A stretch of DNA of 64,000 bases. Source: Alphaproteobacteria bacterium (GTDB lineage: Bacteria > Pseudomonadota > Alphaproteobacteria > Pelagibacterales > Pelagibacteraceae). Every line of letters starts with the position of its first letter. The first letter of the stretch is position 1. Shown in pieces: positions 29,274 through 37,848 of the stretch. The stretch lies in NCBI GenBank assembly GCA_016870175.1, contig VGCG01000002.1, forward strand, positions 1-64,000. Reading direction: 5' to 3'. The translations under genes and the position numbers were made by a program. Below the pieces are notes generated by a model. That model was not told where the DNA came from. It did no database searches and worked only from the letters and a program-made list of their open reading frames with translations.

Positions 29274-30599
29274 ATGGCATTACCAAAAAAAGCAAAAGTT
29301 GTCATTGTTGGTGGAGGTATCCACGGATTAAGCACAGCTTGGAAATTATCTGAAACATATAAAAACAAAGGTGATGTAGTTGTTTTAGAAAAAAAAGATA
29401 CTGGTGCTGGAGCGAGTGGAATAGCCTGTGGTGTTATAAGAAATAACTATTTTCAGCCTGCCATGAGAGAATTAATGGCTCACTCAGTTTCAGTGTGGGA
29501 GAGTGATGCGAAAGCATTTAGATATAATAATGTTGGATATATGCAAATTTCCCCAGAGATTATGCATAAAGATGTTGCGGGAATTTATGCACAACAAAAA
29601 GCAATCGGATATGACTCAACTTTCATAGAAGGTGAGAAAGATTGCATGAAGTATATGCAAGGTATTTTTTATGATTGGCAAGCAAAAGGAATTACTTCAG
29701 TTCTTCACGAAAAAAAAGGTGGTTACGCTTACAATGTCGACTCGGTAAAAGCTCTTGAAAAAAAAGCGAATGCTAATGGAGTAGATGTTCATAAAGGAAT
29801 TAAAGTTACAGGTTTTAAAAGAGGAAGTAATAGTAATGCTATCACTGGAGTTGTTACAGATCATGGGACAGTAGAGTGTGACCAAGTTGTGATTGGAACA
29901 GGTCCATGGGTAAGAGACTTCTGGAATATGTTAGAGTTACCAAAAACTATAGACATCAAAGGTAAAGATGGCAAAATGCATGAAGCTGCAATGTGGAAAT
30001 ACTGGTTTCTTCAAGAAGGTGTACTAGGTGTTGATCAAGATCTTTTTAAAACTAATGAGGGAAAACTGCCACCAGTAATTCATGTTGATACAGATGCTCC
30101 TTTATATTCTGACAGAGATCAAAAATTAATCACAGATAAATTGTGGGGGATTTATTACAAACCCGATATTGAAGGACTTGGAGTTCAAGGTGGAACCTCT
30201 CCTTACATTGTAAAAAAACATTTTGATGAAGTGGAAGTTGATCCTTATGCAAAAGAGTCACCAGAATATCAAACAACAGATGAATTTGCTGATATGTGGT
30301 CTTCTGCTTTAGCACATTGCCAAAAAAGATTTGTAGGAAAGTCCCATTTATACAGAAAAGGCCCTTCAGGGGGTCTAGGATGTATGACGCCAGATGCGTT
30401 TCCAATATTCGATAGATTTTTTGAGAATGTTTATATGATCGCAGATTCAAATCATGGATACAAAATGATTGGTGTAGGTCATCTTGTGGCTCAAGAAATT
30501 TTAGGACAAGAAAGCAAATTATTAAAACCTTTTAGATTTGACCGGTACGCTAAGGGTGAATTACACCCAACCTCAAATAGTCCATTTCCTTGGAGTTAG
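29274..30599 (+). CDS. FAD-dependent amine oxidoreductase (DAO / sarcosine-oxidase beta-like)
   Basis: The 441-aa protein has the N-terminal FAD-binding motif VVIVGGGIHGLSTAW followed by VVLEKKDTGAGASG, the pattern of DAO-fold amine oxidases, and a C-terminal FAD-contact segment (YMIADSNHGYKMIGVGHLVAQ). It lacks the ARHDAVAWGYA motif with the covalent-FMN His seen in the soxB gene at 47 kb, so it is a distinct enzyme and probably not part of a heterotetramer. It lies between tdm and the first glutamine-synthetase-like gene. Oxidation of an N-methylated or gamma-glutamylated amine is a reasonable inference; the substrate is unknown. Confidence 0.75.
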   Translation: MALPKKAKVVIVGGGIHGLSTAWKLSETYKNKGDVVVLEKKDTGAGASGIACGVIRNNYFQPAMRELMAHSVSVWESDAKAFRYNNVGYMQISPEIMHKDVAGIYAQQKAIGYDSTFIEGEKDCMKYMQGIFYDWQAKGITSVLHEKKGGYAYNVDSVKALEKKANANGVDVHKGIKVTGFKRGSNSNAITGVVTDHGTVECDQVVIGTGPWVRDFWNMLELPKTIDIKGKDGKMHEAAMWKYWFLQEGVLGVDQDLFKTNEGKLPPVIHVDTDAPLYSDRDQKLITDKLWGIYYKPDIEGLGVQGGTSPYIVKKHFDEVEVDPYAKESPEYQTTDEFADMWSSALAHCQKRFVGKSHLYRKGPSGGLGCMTPDAFPIFDRFFENVYMIADSNHGYKMIGVGHLVAQEILGQESKLLKPFRFDRYAKGELHPTSNSPFPWS

Positions 30600-30701
30600 T
30601 TTTTTCAAAAAGTCAATTTTTTCTGAGACTTTATTATTCTAACTAGACATAAGTTTTTTTTTCAGCTAAATTTTGGTCTTAAAATTTAAAGGATTTTATC
30701 A

Positions 30702-32171
30702 ATGACTGATCTAGAAAAACATGTAAACCAGCCTGGCCGAGATAAATTAGTTAAGAAAGTAAGAGCAAAAATAGACGAACTTGGAATAAAGTATATTTTT
30801 TTTCAATTTATATCTGTTACTGGAAGAGTAGTTGGAAAAGGCATTCCATCAGATCATTGGGAAAGGTCTTGTGAAAAGGGTTTTCAATTGGTTTATGGTG
30901 CTACAGCAAATTTATTTGTAGATCGTAATAAAAATTATATTGGTTATGGTCCTGAAGCAAAAGAACTTGTTGGTATTCCAGATCCAGAGACATTTGTTCA
31001 ACTACCTTGGGATAAAAAAGTTGCAAGAGTTTATTGTACTTGTTTTAGAAATAGAGAAGAAAGAGAAAACCCAGGTGGCCATTTAACTTCGGACTGCAGA
31101 GGAAACTTAAGAATAATTGCAGCAGAATTCAAAAAAAAATATGGCTATCAATTAAGAGTTGGTACCGAACCTGAGATGATGTGGCTTACAAAAAATTCAG
31201 ATGGTACTCCCACAGGAGGCGGATTTTCAAAACCTTATTGTTACCATATAGATCAATTTGAGTCTTTAAGACCAGTGTTTATGAAAGTTATGGAATATGC
31301 TCGAGCTATGGGGTTTGATATGATTCAAGGTGATCATGAGGACGCTCCTGGACAATTAGAATTAAACTGGATGTATGACGATGTTTTAAGAAACGCAGAT
31401 AGACTCTCAACATATAGACAAATTTGCGCCCAAGTTGCTAGAGAATTTAATTTGATTGCTTGTTTCATGACAAAACCATTTATGGGCGTTTCTGCAAGTG
31501 GATGTCATACCAATATGTCATTATGGACAGGAGGCAAAGATAAAATCAATAAGTTAGGTTTTAAATCTTTACCAGGTATGGATGAAGTTTTTAGTTACGT
31601 TGAAGGTGGAACAAACACTTTTATGCCTGATACTAAAGATGTTCAGTTACCGGGTAAAATAGGTTTAGCTTCAATTGGTGGTATAATCAAACATTTGCCT
31701 GCCTTAACCGCTATCGGATCTTCAACAGTTAACTCATATAGAAGATTATGGGATCAAGGTTTTTGGGCACCAGTTTATGCTGACTGGGGATATCAAAATA
31801 GAACTTGTGGTTTAAGAGTTTCTGCGCCAGGAAGATTTGAATATAGGTCTGTAGACTCAATGCACAATCCATACTTAATGGGAGCTGCATTATTAAAAGC
31901 AATGGAACATGGTATATCTAAAAAAATTGATCCAGGCGCTCCTGAGTCTAGAAGTATGTATGAGGCTAAAAAAGCAGGTAAAGATGTTAAAAAATTACCA
32001 TTAAGCCTAGGAGAGGCTTTAAATGCATTAGCTGAAGATGAGGTTATAAAATCAGCGATGCCAGATGAAATGTATAAAGTTTTTCATTGGTATAAAAATG
32101 ACGAATGGGAAAGATTTTTAGGAGCAACAACTAAGTGGGATCTAGATACTTATCTAGATTGCCTACCATAA
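30702..32171 (+). CDS. glnT: Glutamine synthetase-like ligase (GlnT-type), module 1
   Basis: The 489-aa protein has a GS beta-grasp N-terminus and catalytic domain: GTEPEMMW (metal Glu), QGDHEDAPGQLELNW, NSYRRLWDQG and RFEYRSVDSMHNPYL. In the conserved G.H.H.S loop the first His is kept (His269) but the second is Asn271, unlike true GS and unlike the second copy at 40.8 kb. It precedes glxB-like, glxC-like and glxD-like genes and Amt. It may gamma-glutamylate an amine or make glutamine; the altered ATP-site residue argues against simple equivalence with GlnA. The symbol glnT follows usage for related clusters. Confidence 0.75.
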   Translation: MTDLEKHVNQPGRDKLVKKVRAKIDELGIKYIFFQFISVTGRVVGKGIPSDHWERSCEKGFQLVYGATANLFVDRNKNYIGYGPEAKELVGIPDPETFVQLPWDKKVARVYCTCFRNREERENPGGHLTSDCRGNLRIIAAEFKKKYGYQLRVGTEPEMMWLTKNSDGTPTGGGFSKPYCYHIDQFESLRPVFMKVMEYARAMGFDMIQGDHEDAPGQLELNWMYDDVLRNADRLSTYRQICAQVAREFNLIACFMTKPFMGVSASGCHTNMSLWTGGKDKINKLGFKSLPGMDEVFSYVEGGTNTFMPDTKDVQLPGKIGLASIGGIIKHLPALTAIGSSTVNSYRRLWDQGFWAPVYADWGYQNRTCGLRVSAPGRFEYRSVDSMHNPYLMGAALLKAMEHGISKKIDPGAPESRSMYEAKKAGKDVKKLPLSLGEALNALAEDEVIKSAMPDEMYKVFHWYKNDEWERFLGATTKWDLDTYLDCLP

Positions 32172-32188
32172 TCTTAAACAAAGGAAAT

Positions 32189-32195
32189 AGAGGAG
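32189..32195 (+). promoter_or_regulatory. Strong Shine-Dalgarno of the module 1 amidotransferase
   Basis: AGAGGAG sits 7 nt before the ATG at 32203. Most genes in this window have weak or no ribosome site, so this near-consensus site suggests high translation of the module. Confidence 0.6.
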
Positions 32196-32202
32196 AAAAA
32201 AT

Positions 32203-33147
32203 ATGTGTGGAATTGCTGGATTGATACATCGAGGTAGATCGTCAAATGTGGGAAAAGAGCTACAAGGGATGCTTCAAGCTTTAAAACACAGAGGTGAAGA
32301 CTCATCTGGCTTTGCTCTTTACGGAGATACTGACGGCAGAAATTTTATCATGCGTTTCAAGGTAGGAGAGAACGTTGGTGAGGGAAGTTCGTCGGTAATG
32401 GAAGAAACATCAGTTTATGATGAAAGAGTTAAATTAGTCAATGCAAACATATTGAGTATGGGAGCAAAAATTATTAAGGAAGAAAGAATACTTCCTTACT
32501 CTTTAAGATATGAAGTAAGTTATAATGAAAATGATTTAAGAGAATTTTCCAGAAAAATTGAAAGCGTACCTGGAGTTGAAATTCTATCAATGGGTAAATC
32601 CCTAGAGGTTATTAAGGATCTAGGCAATGCAAAAGCTGTTTGTGATAGATATAATTTAGATAAATTGGTTGGAACCCACGGTATAGGTCATGCAAGGATG
32701 GCGACTGAGTCTGGAGTTGATATAAAATCTGCCCATCCTTTTTGGGGTTATCCATTTAGCGATGTTTCAGTGGTGCATAATGGACAATTGACAAATTATT
32801 GGAATAATAGAAGAGCATTAGAAAACCAAGGAATGAGATTTATGTCTGAATGTGATTCAGAATTAATTGCAGTGTATATAGCTCAAAAAATGAGAGAGGG
32901 AGCTACACTTGAAGAAGGAATGAGAGATTCTTTAAAAGGACTTGATGGAGTATTTACATATTTTGTTGCAACAAAAGACTCTTTAGGAATGGCCAAAGAT
33001 ACAATGGCTGCAAAACCTTTAGTTCTTTATGAATCAGATGATTTAGTTGCAATGGGCTCAGAGGAAATAGCAATTAGATCAGTTTTGCCGCAAGAAATTG
33101 AAACTTATGATCCCTATGATGGAGAGGTTAAGGTATGGCAAATCTAA
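32203..33147 (+). CDS. glxB: Class II glutamine amidotransferase subunit (GlxB/MgsA-like), module 1
   Basis: The 314-aa protein starts MCGIAGL, so Cys2 is the Ntn-type nucleophile after Met removal. Glutaminase-site motifs HRGEDSSGFAL, GTHGIGHARMATES and VVHNGQLTNYW match the N-terminal domain of glutamate synthase as a free-standing subunit. It would release ammonia from glutamine (or methylamine from a gamma-glutamyl amide) for the FMN subunit. It is 22 residues longer than the module 2 paralogue. It overlaps the next gene by 13 bp. Confidence 0.85.
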   Translation: MCGIAGLIHRGRSSNVGKELQGMLQALKHRGEDSSGFALYGDTDGRNFIMRFKVGENVGEGSSSVMEETSVYDERVKLVNANILSMGAKIIKEERILPYSLRYEVSYNENDLREFSRKIESVPGVEILSMGKSLEVIKDLGNAKAVCDRYNLDKLVGTHGIGHARMATESGVDIKSAHPFWGYPFSDVSVVHNGQLTNYWNNRRALENQGMRFMSECDSELIAVYIAQKMREGATLEEGMRDSLKGLDGVFTYFVATKDSLGMAKDTMAAKPLVLYESDDLVAMGSEEIAIRSVLPQEIETYDPYDGEVKVWQI

Positions 33148-33989
33148 AAAGTACCGAAACCAAAACGAAAGCCCAGTCAATGGGTATGCACACTGAAGTA
33201 TTAACAGGAAGAACTCAACAAAAGTTTTTTAACCCTGATGAAGCAGAAAACTTTTATTACTTTGGTACTTACGATGTTGATTTTAATAAAAGAACAGAAC
33301 TTGATGTTAAAGACATGACCGCTACAGAAGTTAATAAGCATATAGATAATTTAATGAGCAAAGGCTACGGAACTATAGTAATTAAAAACCCTCAAGGAAA
33401 ACATAGTTTAGGTGTTGGAATATTGAATAAATTAAATTTAATTTTTGAGGGAAGTTTAGGATATTTTGGTATGGGTTCATGTGATGGACCAACAGTTAGA
33501 ATTAACGGAAGGGTTGGTTGGTCTTGTGCTGAAAACTTAATGGCTGGAAAAGTTGTTATTGAAAAAAATGCTGGATCATGTTTTGGTGCCGCAATGAGAG
33601 GTGGAGATTTAATCTGTAAGGGAAGCGTTGGAGCAAGAACTGGTATTGATATGAAGGGTGGTACTATAATTGTAGGTGGTGACGCTGGTGCGTTCACAGG
33701 TTTTATGATGCAAAGAGGAAGAATTATTATTCTAGGCAATGTTGGAATAAACTTAGGAGACTCTATGTATGATGGTACAATTTTTATAGGTGGCAAAATT
33801 GGTTCATTAGGTAGTGATGCTGTTGAAGCCGAATTAACATCTAGTGATCAAGACTGGTTAAAAAGAAAATTAAAAGTTGCAGAGATTGGTGAAAATTTTA
33901 ATGTGAGTAAAATGGTAAAAATAGTAGCTGGTAAAAAACTTTGGAACTACGATAATTTAGAACCCGCTGAAAAAAAAGGAGCAATTTAA
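33135..33989 (+). CDS. glxC: GXGXG-domain glutamate synthase subunit (GlxC/MgsB-like), module 1
   Basis: The 284-aa protein carries the right-handed beta-helix typical of the GltB C-terminal GXGXG domain, with repeats such as GSLGYFGMGSCDG, GSVGARTGIDMKGGTIIVGG and GNVGINLGDSMYDG. It serves as a scaffold between the amidotransferase and FMN subunits. An N-terminal extension of about 60 residues (before LDVKDMTATEVNKH) is absent from the module 2 copy of 226 aa. Overlaps on both sides (13 bp, then TAATG) show one transcript. Confidence 0.85.
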   Translation: MANLKSTETKTKAQSMGMHTEVLTGRTQQKFFNPDEAENFYYFGTYDVDFNKRTELDVKDMTATEVNKHIDNLMSKGYGTIVIKNPQGKHSLGVGILNKLNLIFEGSLGYFGMGSCDGPTVRINGRVGWSCAENLMAGKVVIEKNAGSCFGAAMRGGDLICKGSVGARTGIDMKGGTIIVGGDAGAFTGFMMQRGRIIILGNVGINLGDSMYDGTIFIGGKIGSLGSDAVEAELTSSDQDWLKRKLKVAEIGENFNVSKMVKIVAGKKLWNYDNLEPAEKKGAI

Positions 33990-35434
33990 TGGCAAATAAA
34001 AAAAACGGCAAAAACGGTAAACATATTAAAAACGGAAAAAATGGAAGTTCAACAAGTGTTCAAAATGTAGGTGGAAAAGCCGACGTTTATTTGAATGAAG
34101 ATGGTGCCAGAAACAAAAGCTTACTTGGCACTAACGCAATTTTTACGCCTGATGTGATAGACGATATTCATATTAAAGCTCAGTTGGGTAGATATCGAAT
34201 GCGTGGGATGGCATTGATGAAAAGAATCCCAAGATTTGATGATTTGGTGTTTTTACCAGGAACACTAACAAGATTTGTTATTGAAGGTTACCGAGAAAAG
34301 TGTGAAACAAAAACTATTATTGGGCCACGTTGTGAGAATCCAATTGTATTAGATATTCCAGTTTATATTACTGGAATGAGTTTTGGCTCACTTTCTTATG
34401 AGGCAAAAACTGCTTTAGCAAGAGGAGCAACAATGGCTGGAAGTGCCACATGTTCTGGCGAAGGCGGAATGATACCTGATGAAAGAAGATATTCTGAAAA
34501 ATGGTATTATCAATGTATTCAATCAAGATATGGTTTTAATCCACATCACGCTCAACTTGCAGATGCAATTGAAATATTTATTGGACAAGGACAAAAAGTC
34601 GGAATGGGTGGTCACTTAATGGGTCAAAAGGTTACTGATCAAGTTGCAGAGATGAGATCATTGCCAGCTGGAATTGACCAAAGATCTCCAGCTAGACACC
34701 CAGACTGGTTAGGACCAGATGATTTAGCTTTGAAGGTTGAAGAATTAAGACAATTAACAAAAAATAAAGTTCCGATACAATTAAAATTAGGCGCTTCAAA
34801 AGTCTATGACGATGTTCGTATGGCAGCAAAGTGTGATCCTGACTCTATTTTCTTAGATGGTATGGAAGGCTCAACAGGTGCAGGGCCACACATCGCAGCA
34901 GCAAACACTGGTATTCCAGGAATTGCGGCAATTAGAGAGGCAAGAAGAGCCCTAGATGATGTAGGCCAAACTGGAAAAGTCACATTAATTTATGCGGGTG
35001 GTATTAGAGATGGTGCTGATATGGCAAAAGCTTTAGCTTTAGGTGCTGATGCGATTGCAATTGGAACGGGGGCGCTTGTTGCATTAAATTGCAATAAAGC
35101 CATTCCAGAAGCCAACTTTGAAAAAGAAATAGGCGTAAAGGCAGGTGAATGTTATCACTGTCACACAGGCCGTTGTCCTGTTGGTGTTGCAACACAGGAT
35201 CCAAAACTAAGAGCAAGATTAAATCCTGATGATGCAGCATTAAGAGTTTACAACTATTTACATGCAATGACATTAGAAGCTCAACTTTTAGCAAGAGCAT
35301 GTGGTAAAACAAATATTCACTCTTTAGAGCCTGAGGATTTAGCAGCATTAACCACTGAAGCGTCCGCTTTAGCTAAAGTGCCTTTAGCTGGAACTAATTA
35401 TACAGTAGGCGTAGATAACTATCATAAAATATAA
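33989..35434 (+). CDS. glxD: FMN/Fe-S glutamate synthase subunit (GlxD/MgsC-like), module 1
   Basis: The 481-aa protein corresponds to the FMN-binding barrel of glutamate synthase: ITGMSFGSLSYEAKTAL, SGEGGMIPDERR, KLGASKVYDDVRMA, FLDGMEGSTGAGP and YAGGIRDGADMAKALALGADA. The Fe-S cysteines lie in CYHCHTGRCPVGVATQDP. The first 30 residues are a Lys/Asn/Gly-rich low-complexity tail (KNGKNGKHIKNGKNG) not found in the module 2 copy. With the two preceding subunits it would form a glutamate- or N-methylglutamate-synthase-like enzyme; which one is not settled by sequence. Confidence 0.88.
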   Translation: MANKKNGKNGKHIKNGKNGSSTSVQNVGGKADVYLNEDGARNKSLLGTNAIFTPDVIDDIHIKAQLGRYRMRGMALMKRIPRFDDLVFLPGTLTRFVIEGYREKCETKTIIGPRCENPIVLDIPVYITGMSFGSLSYEAKTALARGATMAGSATCSGEGGMIPDERRYSEKWYYQCIQSRYGFNPHHAQLADAIEIFIGQGQKVGMGGHLMGQKVTDQVAEMRSLPAGIDQRSPARHPDWLGPDDLALKVEELRQLTKNKVPIQLKLGASKVYDDVRMAAKCDPDSIFLDGMEGSTGAGPHIAAANTGIPGIAAIREARRALDDVGQTGKVTLIYAGGIRDGADMAKALALGADAIAIGTGALVALNCNKAIPEANFEKEIGVKAGECYHCHTGRCPVGVATQDPKLRARLNPDDAALRVYNYLHAMTLEAQLLARACGKTNIHSLEPEDLAALTTEASALAKVPLAGTNYTVGVDNYHKI

Positions 35435-35442
35435 ACAGAGAG

Positions 35443-35838
35443 ATGAAAAAAGCAAAACCTAAAAAAGAAAAAAAATTAAAACTAGGAACTTTCAAAGAGA
35501 CTGCAAGAGAAAAAATGATCGGCCAGCATATCGGCTATCGTTATGATGTAAATTTATTGCCCGATTATAAAAAAATTACTCCTTTCTTAAAAAAATATGT
35601 CGAGGCCATGGGTTGGGACGACCTTAATTGGTTAGAGGATATTCATATGGGTTACGAAGAGGGTAGACCAGCGGTATTTTGTAGAAATGCCAATGGATGG
35701 GTTACTATCCCAAAGACAATCAAACTTCCTGATAATCAACAGGATAGAGACATGATAGCAAGAGAGCTTTTAGTTAAATTTCAAATGTCAAAAAAACATC
35801 CGCTCGTTGATTTAAAAAAGGCCTACTTAAAGTTTTAA
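35443..35838 (+). CDS. Conserved small protein at the end of module 1, function unknown
   Basis: The 131-aa basic protein has a Lys-rich N-terminus (KKAKPKKEKKLKL) and a compact region with many aromatic residues (GYRYDVNLLPDYKKI, EAMGWDDLNWLEDIHMGYEEG, NANGWVTIPKTIKLP). There is no signal peptide, membrane segment or known motif. It follows glxD by 8 bp and precedes amt, with no counterpart in module 2. It may be an accessory subunit or regulator of the synthase-like complex; that is inference from position alone. Confidence 0.7.
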   Translation: MKKAKPKKEKKLKLGTFKETAREKMIGQHIGYRYDVNLLPDYKKITPFLKKYVEAMGWDDLNWLEDIHMGYEEGRPAVFCRNANGWVTIPKTIKLPDNQQDRDMIARELLVKFQMSKKHPLVDLKKAYLKF

Positions 35839-35952
35839 AATACAACTTTCAATTGATCGTTTTTTCAAAAACTCGCTAAAATCGTCATTTTAAACATAAT
35901 GTTTCATTTGTCACACCCCTAATTATTTCGTATGATTCAAGTTAATTAATTT

Positions 35953-35959
35953 AGGAGGG
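35953..35959 (+). promoter_or_regulatory. Consensus Shine-Dalgarno of amt
   Basis: AGGAGGG lies just upstream of the amt ATG at 35963. It is the strongest ribosome site noticed in the window. The 124-bp leader before amt otherwise shows no recognised operator or sigma-54 promoter. Confidence 0.6.
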
Positions 35960-35962
35960 AAA

Positions 35963-37378
35963 ATGACTGATCAGTTAACAGCTCTACAATCCATATTTTC
36001 AGAATTTTACTACTGGGTGACAGTGGTTATGATGTTTTTTATTCACATTGGATTCTGTATGTATGAAGTTGGAGTTTCAAGACATAAACACCAACAGGCA
36101 ACACTAATGAAAAATACATTGGTAATACCTTTGGTTACAATTACATGGTTTTTCTTTGGTTGGTGGATTTATTGGGCATTCCCAACAGGACCAGGAATAG
36201 CACCGTCAATAATAACTGGTGAAACCGGTTTAAGGATTGATGATGGATTATTTAATGCAAACGCATATTTGGCAAATTCACCATTTATGGCAATCAATAT
36301 GACCGACCGCATTAGTGGAGTATTTTGGGCTGCGTTCTTACTATTTTCTTGGACAGCTGCTTCAATTGTCTCAGGGGCACTTATTGAAAGAATTACAACT
36401 TTTGCATTTGGAATTTTAGCAATTGCAATCGGATCTGTATTTTGGTCAATTGATGCTGCTTGGGGATGGCACTTTGATGGTTGGATGCTCAAAGTTTTAG
36501 GTTACCATGACGCTTATGCATCAGGAGTAATTCACGCAATTGCTGGGGGATTTGCATTAGGGGTACTAATTGTTTTAGGAGCACGAATTGGTAAATTCAG
36601 TTCATCTGGTGAACCAAGAACTATAGGACCAAAAAATCCTTGGTTAGTTACAATTGGAATATTTTTAATTTATACTGGCTTCTGGGGATTTTATGCGGCA
36701 TGCAATGTACCAATATGGAATGTAGGAACTGAATATTTGGGTGCTGAAACAACAGTAACCTATTGGACGGCTACAAACATTTATTATACACCGACAACAC
36801 TTAGTGGAGTAACTTATAACTTCTTGATGTCATTATCTGGTGGTTTATTGGCTGGTTATATCATTTCTAAGGGTGATGCTTTCTGGACTTACTCACTTGG
36901 TCTAGCGGGTGTTATTTGCGCTTCAGCTGGAAATGATTTGTATCATCCAATTCAAGCACTGATCGTTGGTATGATTGGAGGAGTGATTCCATACAAATTA
37001 CATTACTGGGTTGAAAATACATTCAAAATAGATGATGCAGTTGGTGCAGTGGCTGTTCATGGCTACGCAGGATTCATAGGTGTAGTAGCTGCTGGATTTA
37101 TTTTAAATGGTTTCCCATCTTCTGGTTATAGTGTTGGTGCTTTGTTTGATACATCTGGAACTTATGCATCAATTAACCCGTTAGGTAATTTTCTGGGTGC
37201 AATAATTATGTTCGTAGTGCTTGGACTAATACCAGGTTATGTTTTGGCTAAAATACTTAATGCGTTTGGGAAACTTAGAATTCCGCGTGAAGTTGAAATA
37301 GCTGGAATAGATTATCAAATAATGGAGGATGATAAAGAAGCTGAAAAAACATTTACATCATCCATCGCAACTAGGTAG
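35963..37378 (+). CDS. amt: Ammonium transporter
   Basis: This inner-membrane channel of the Amt/Rh family brings in ammonium. The 471-aa protein has about eleven transmembrane helices. The twin pore histidines are His191 (SGVIHAIAGGFALG) and His366 (GAVAVHGYAGFIG). The cytoplasmic tail of about 45 residues is acidic and charged. It may also pass methylammonium, which would suit the neighbouring methylamine genes. No GlnK gene accompanies it, as would be usual; an 80-aa protein follows instead. Confidence 0.95.
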   Translation: MTDQLTALQSIFSEFYYWVTVVMMFFIHIGFCMYEVGVSRHKHQQATLMKNTLVIPLVTITWFFFGWWIYWAFPTGPGIAPSIITGETGLRIDDGLFNANAYLANSPFMAINMTDRISGVFWAAFLLFSWTAASIVSGALIERITTFAFGILAIAIGSVFWSIDAAWGWHFDGWMLKVLGYHDAYASGVIHAIAGGFALGVLIVLGARIGKFSSSGEPRTIGPKNPWLVTIGIFLIYTGFWGFYAACNVPIWNVGTEYLGAETTVTYWTATNIYYTPTTLSGVTYNFLMSLSGGLLAGYIISKGDAFWTYSLGLAGVICASAGNDLYHPIQALIVGMIGGVIPYKLHYWVENTFKIDDAVGAVAVHGYAGFIGVVAAGFILNGFPSSGYSVGALFDTSGTYASINPLGNFLGAIIMFVVLGLIPGYVLAKILNAFGKLRIPREVEIAGIDYQIMEDDKEAEKTFTSSIATR

Positions 37379-37389
37379 AGGAGAAATAT

Positions 37390-37632
37390 ATGGCTACAGT
37401 TACAAACTGGATAGATCTTATAAGTGCTTCAGAGGCTGTTGGTGAAGTTTACCCAGGAGCTTCTGGTATGGTTGGAAACATGTCCAATGAAACTTTGCTA
37501 GTAGTTATCGGCGTAGTTTTATGGATTGGCTGGCACCTTATAACTAGTATTTCTGAAAGTGAAAAACTCTCAAAAATAGCTAGAAAACGACCTGGCCCTA
37601 ACGACCATAAAAGCAACGTTACTAATTGGTAA
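37390..37632 (+). CDS. Small single-pass membrane protein downstream of amt
   Basis: The 80-aa protein has one hydrophobic segment (ETLLVVIGVVLWIGWHLI, about residues 36-53) and a basic, Pro/Asn-rich tail. Its ribosome site AGAGGAG at 37377-37383 overlaps the amt stop codon, so translation is likely coupled to amt. A terminator follows directly. It may be an Amt partner; no family is recognised. Confidence 0.7.
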   Translation: MATVTNWIDLISASEAVGEVYPGASGMVGNMSNETLLVVIGVVLWIGWHLITSISESEKLSKIARKRPGPNDHKSNVTNW

Positions 37633-37647
37633 TTTGATTTAAAATTT

Positions 37648-37680
37648 GGGCGCTACTTAAAAGTGGCGCCCTTTTTTTTT
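37648..37680 (+). terminator. Intrinsic terminator after the amt operon
   Basis: A 10-bp stem (gggcgctact at 37648-37657 with agtggcgccc at 37662-37671, one G-T wobble) is followed by nine T. It closes the first nitrogen module and separates it from module 2. Confidence 0.92.
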
Positions 37681-37691
37681 AAATTTTCTAA

Positions 37692-37844
37692 ATGGATCAA
37701 GATAACGATAAAAATTCAAGACCAACAAAAATGAAAGGTCTTGCTTTTCCGAAAGCAAAATATGGATTAATAATTGCCATCATTATTGTTGTAGTTGTTA
37801 ATGCTATTTATTATAAGGATGCATTATTATCATTGATAAAATAA
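37692..37844 (+). CDS. Small membrane protein (50 aa) ahead of module 2
   Basis: This short frame starts with ATG 12 bp after the terminator T tract and ends 4 bp before the mgsA start. The peptide begins with a charged MDQDNDKNSRPTKMKG segment, then has one strong transmembrane helix (GLIIAIIIVVVVNAIYY, about residues 25-41) and a short tail. Its tight spacing to the next gene and the clear polar-TM-polar layout argue that it is real. It may be a leader gene or a small membrane subunit. No homologue is recognised. Confidence 0.55.
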   Translation: MDQDNDKNSRPTKMKGLAFPKAKYGLIIAIIIVVVVNAIYYKDALLSLIK

Positions 37845-37848
37845 ATGT

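Noticed and set aside
33392-33796. A 134-codon antisense reading frame across the module 1 GXGXG gene.
   Set aside because: It is the complement of a repetitive Gly-rich beta-helix gene, giving a Pro/Ile-rich shadow with no family features.
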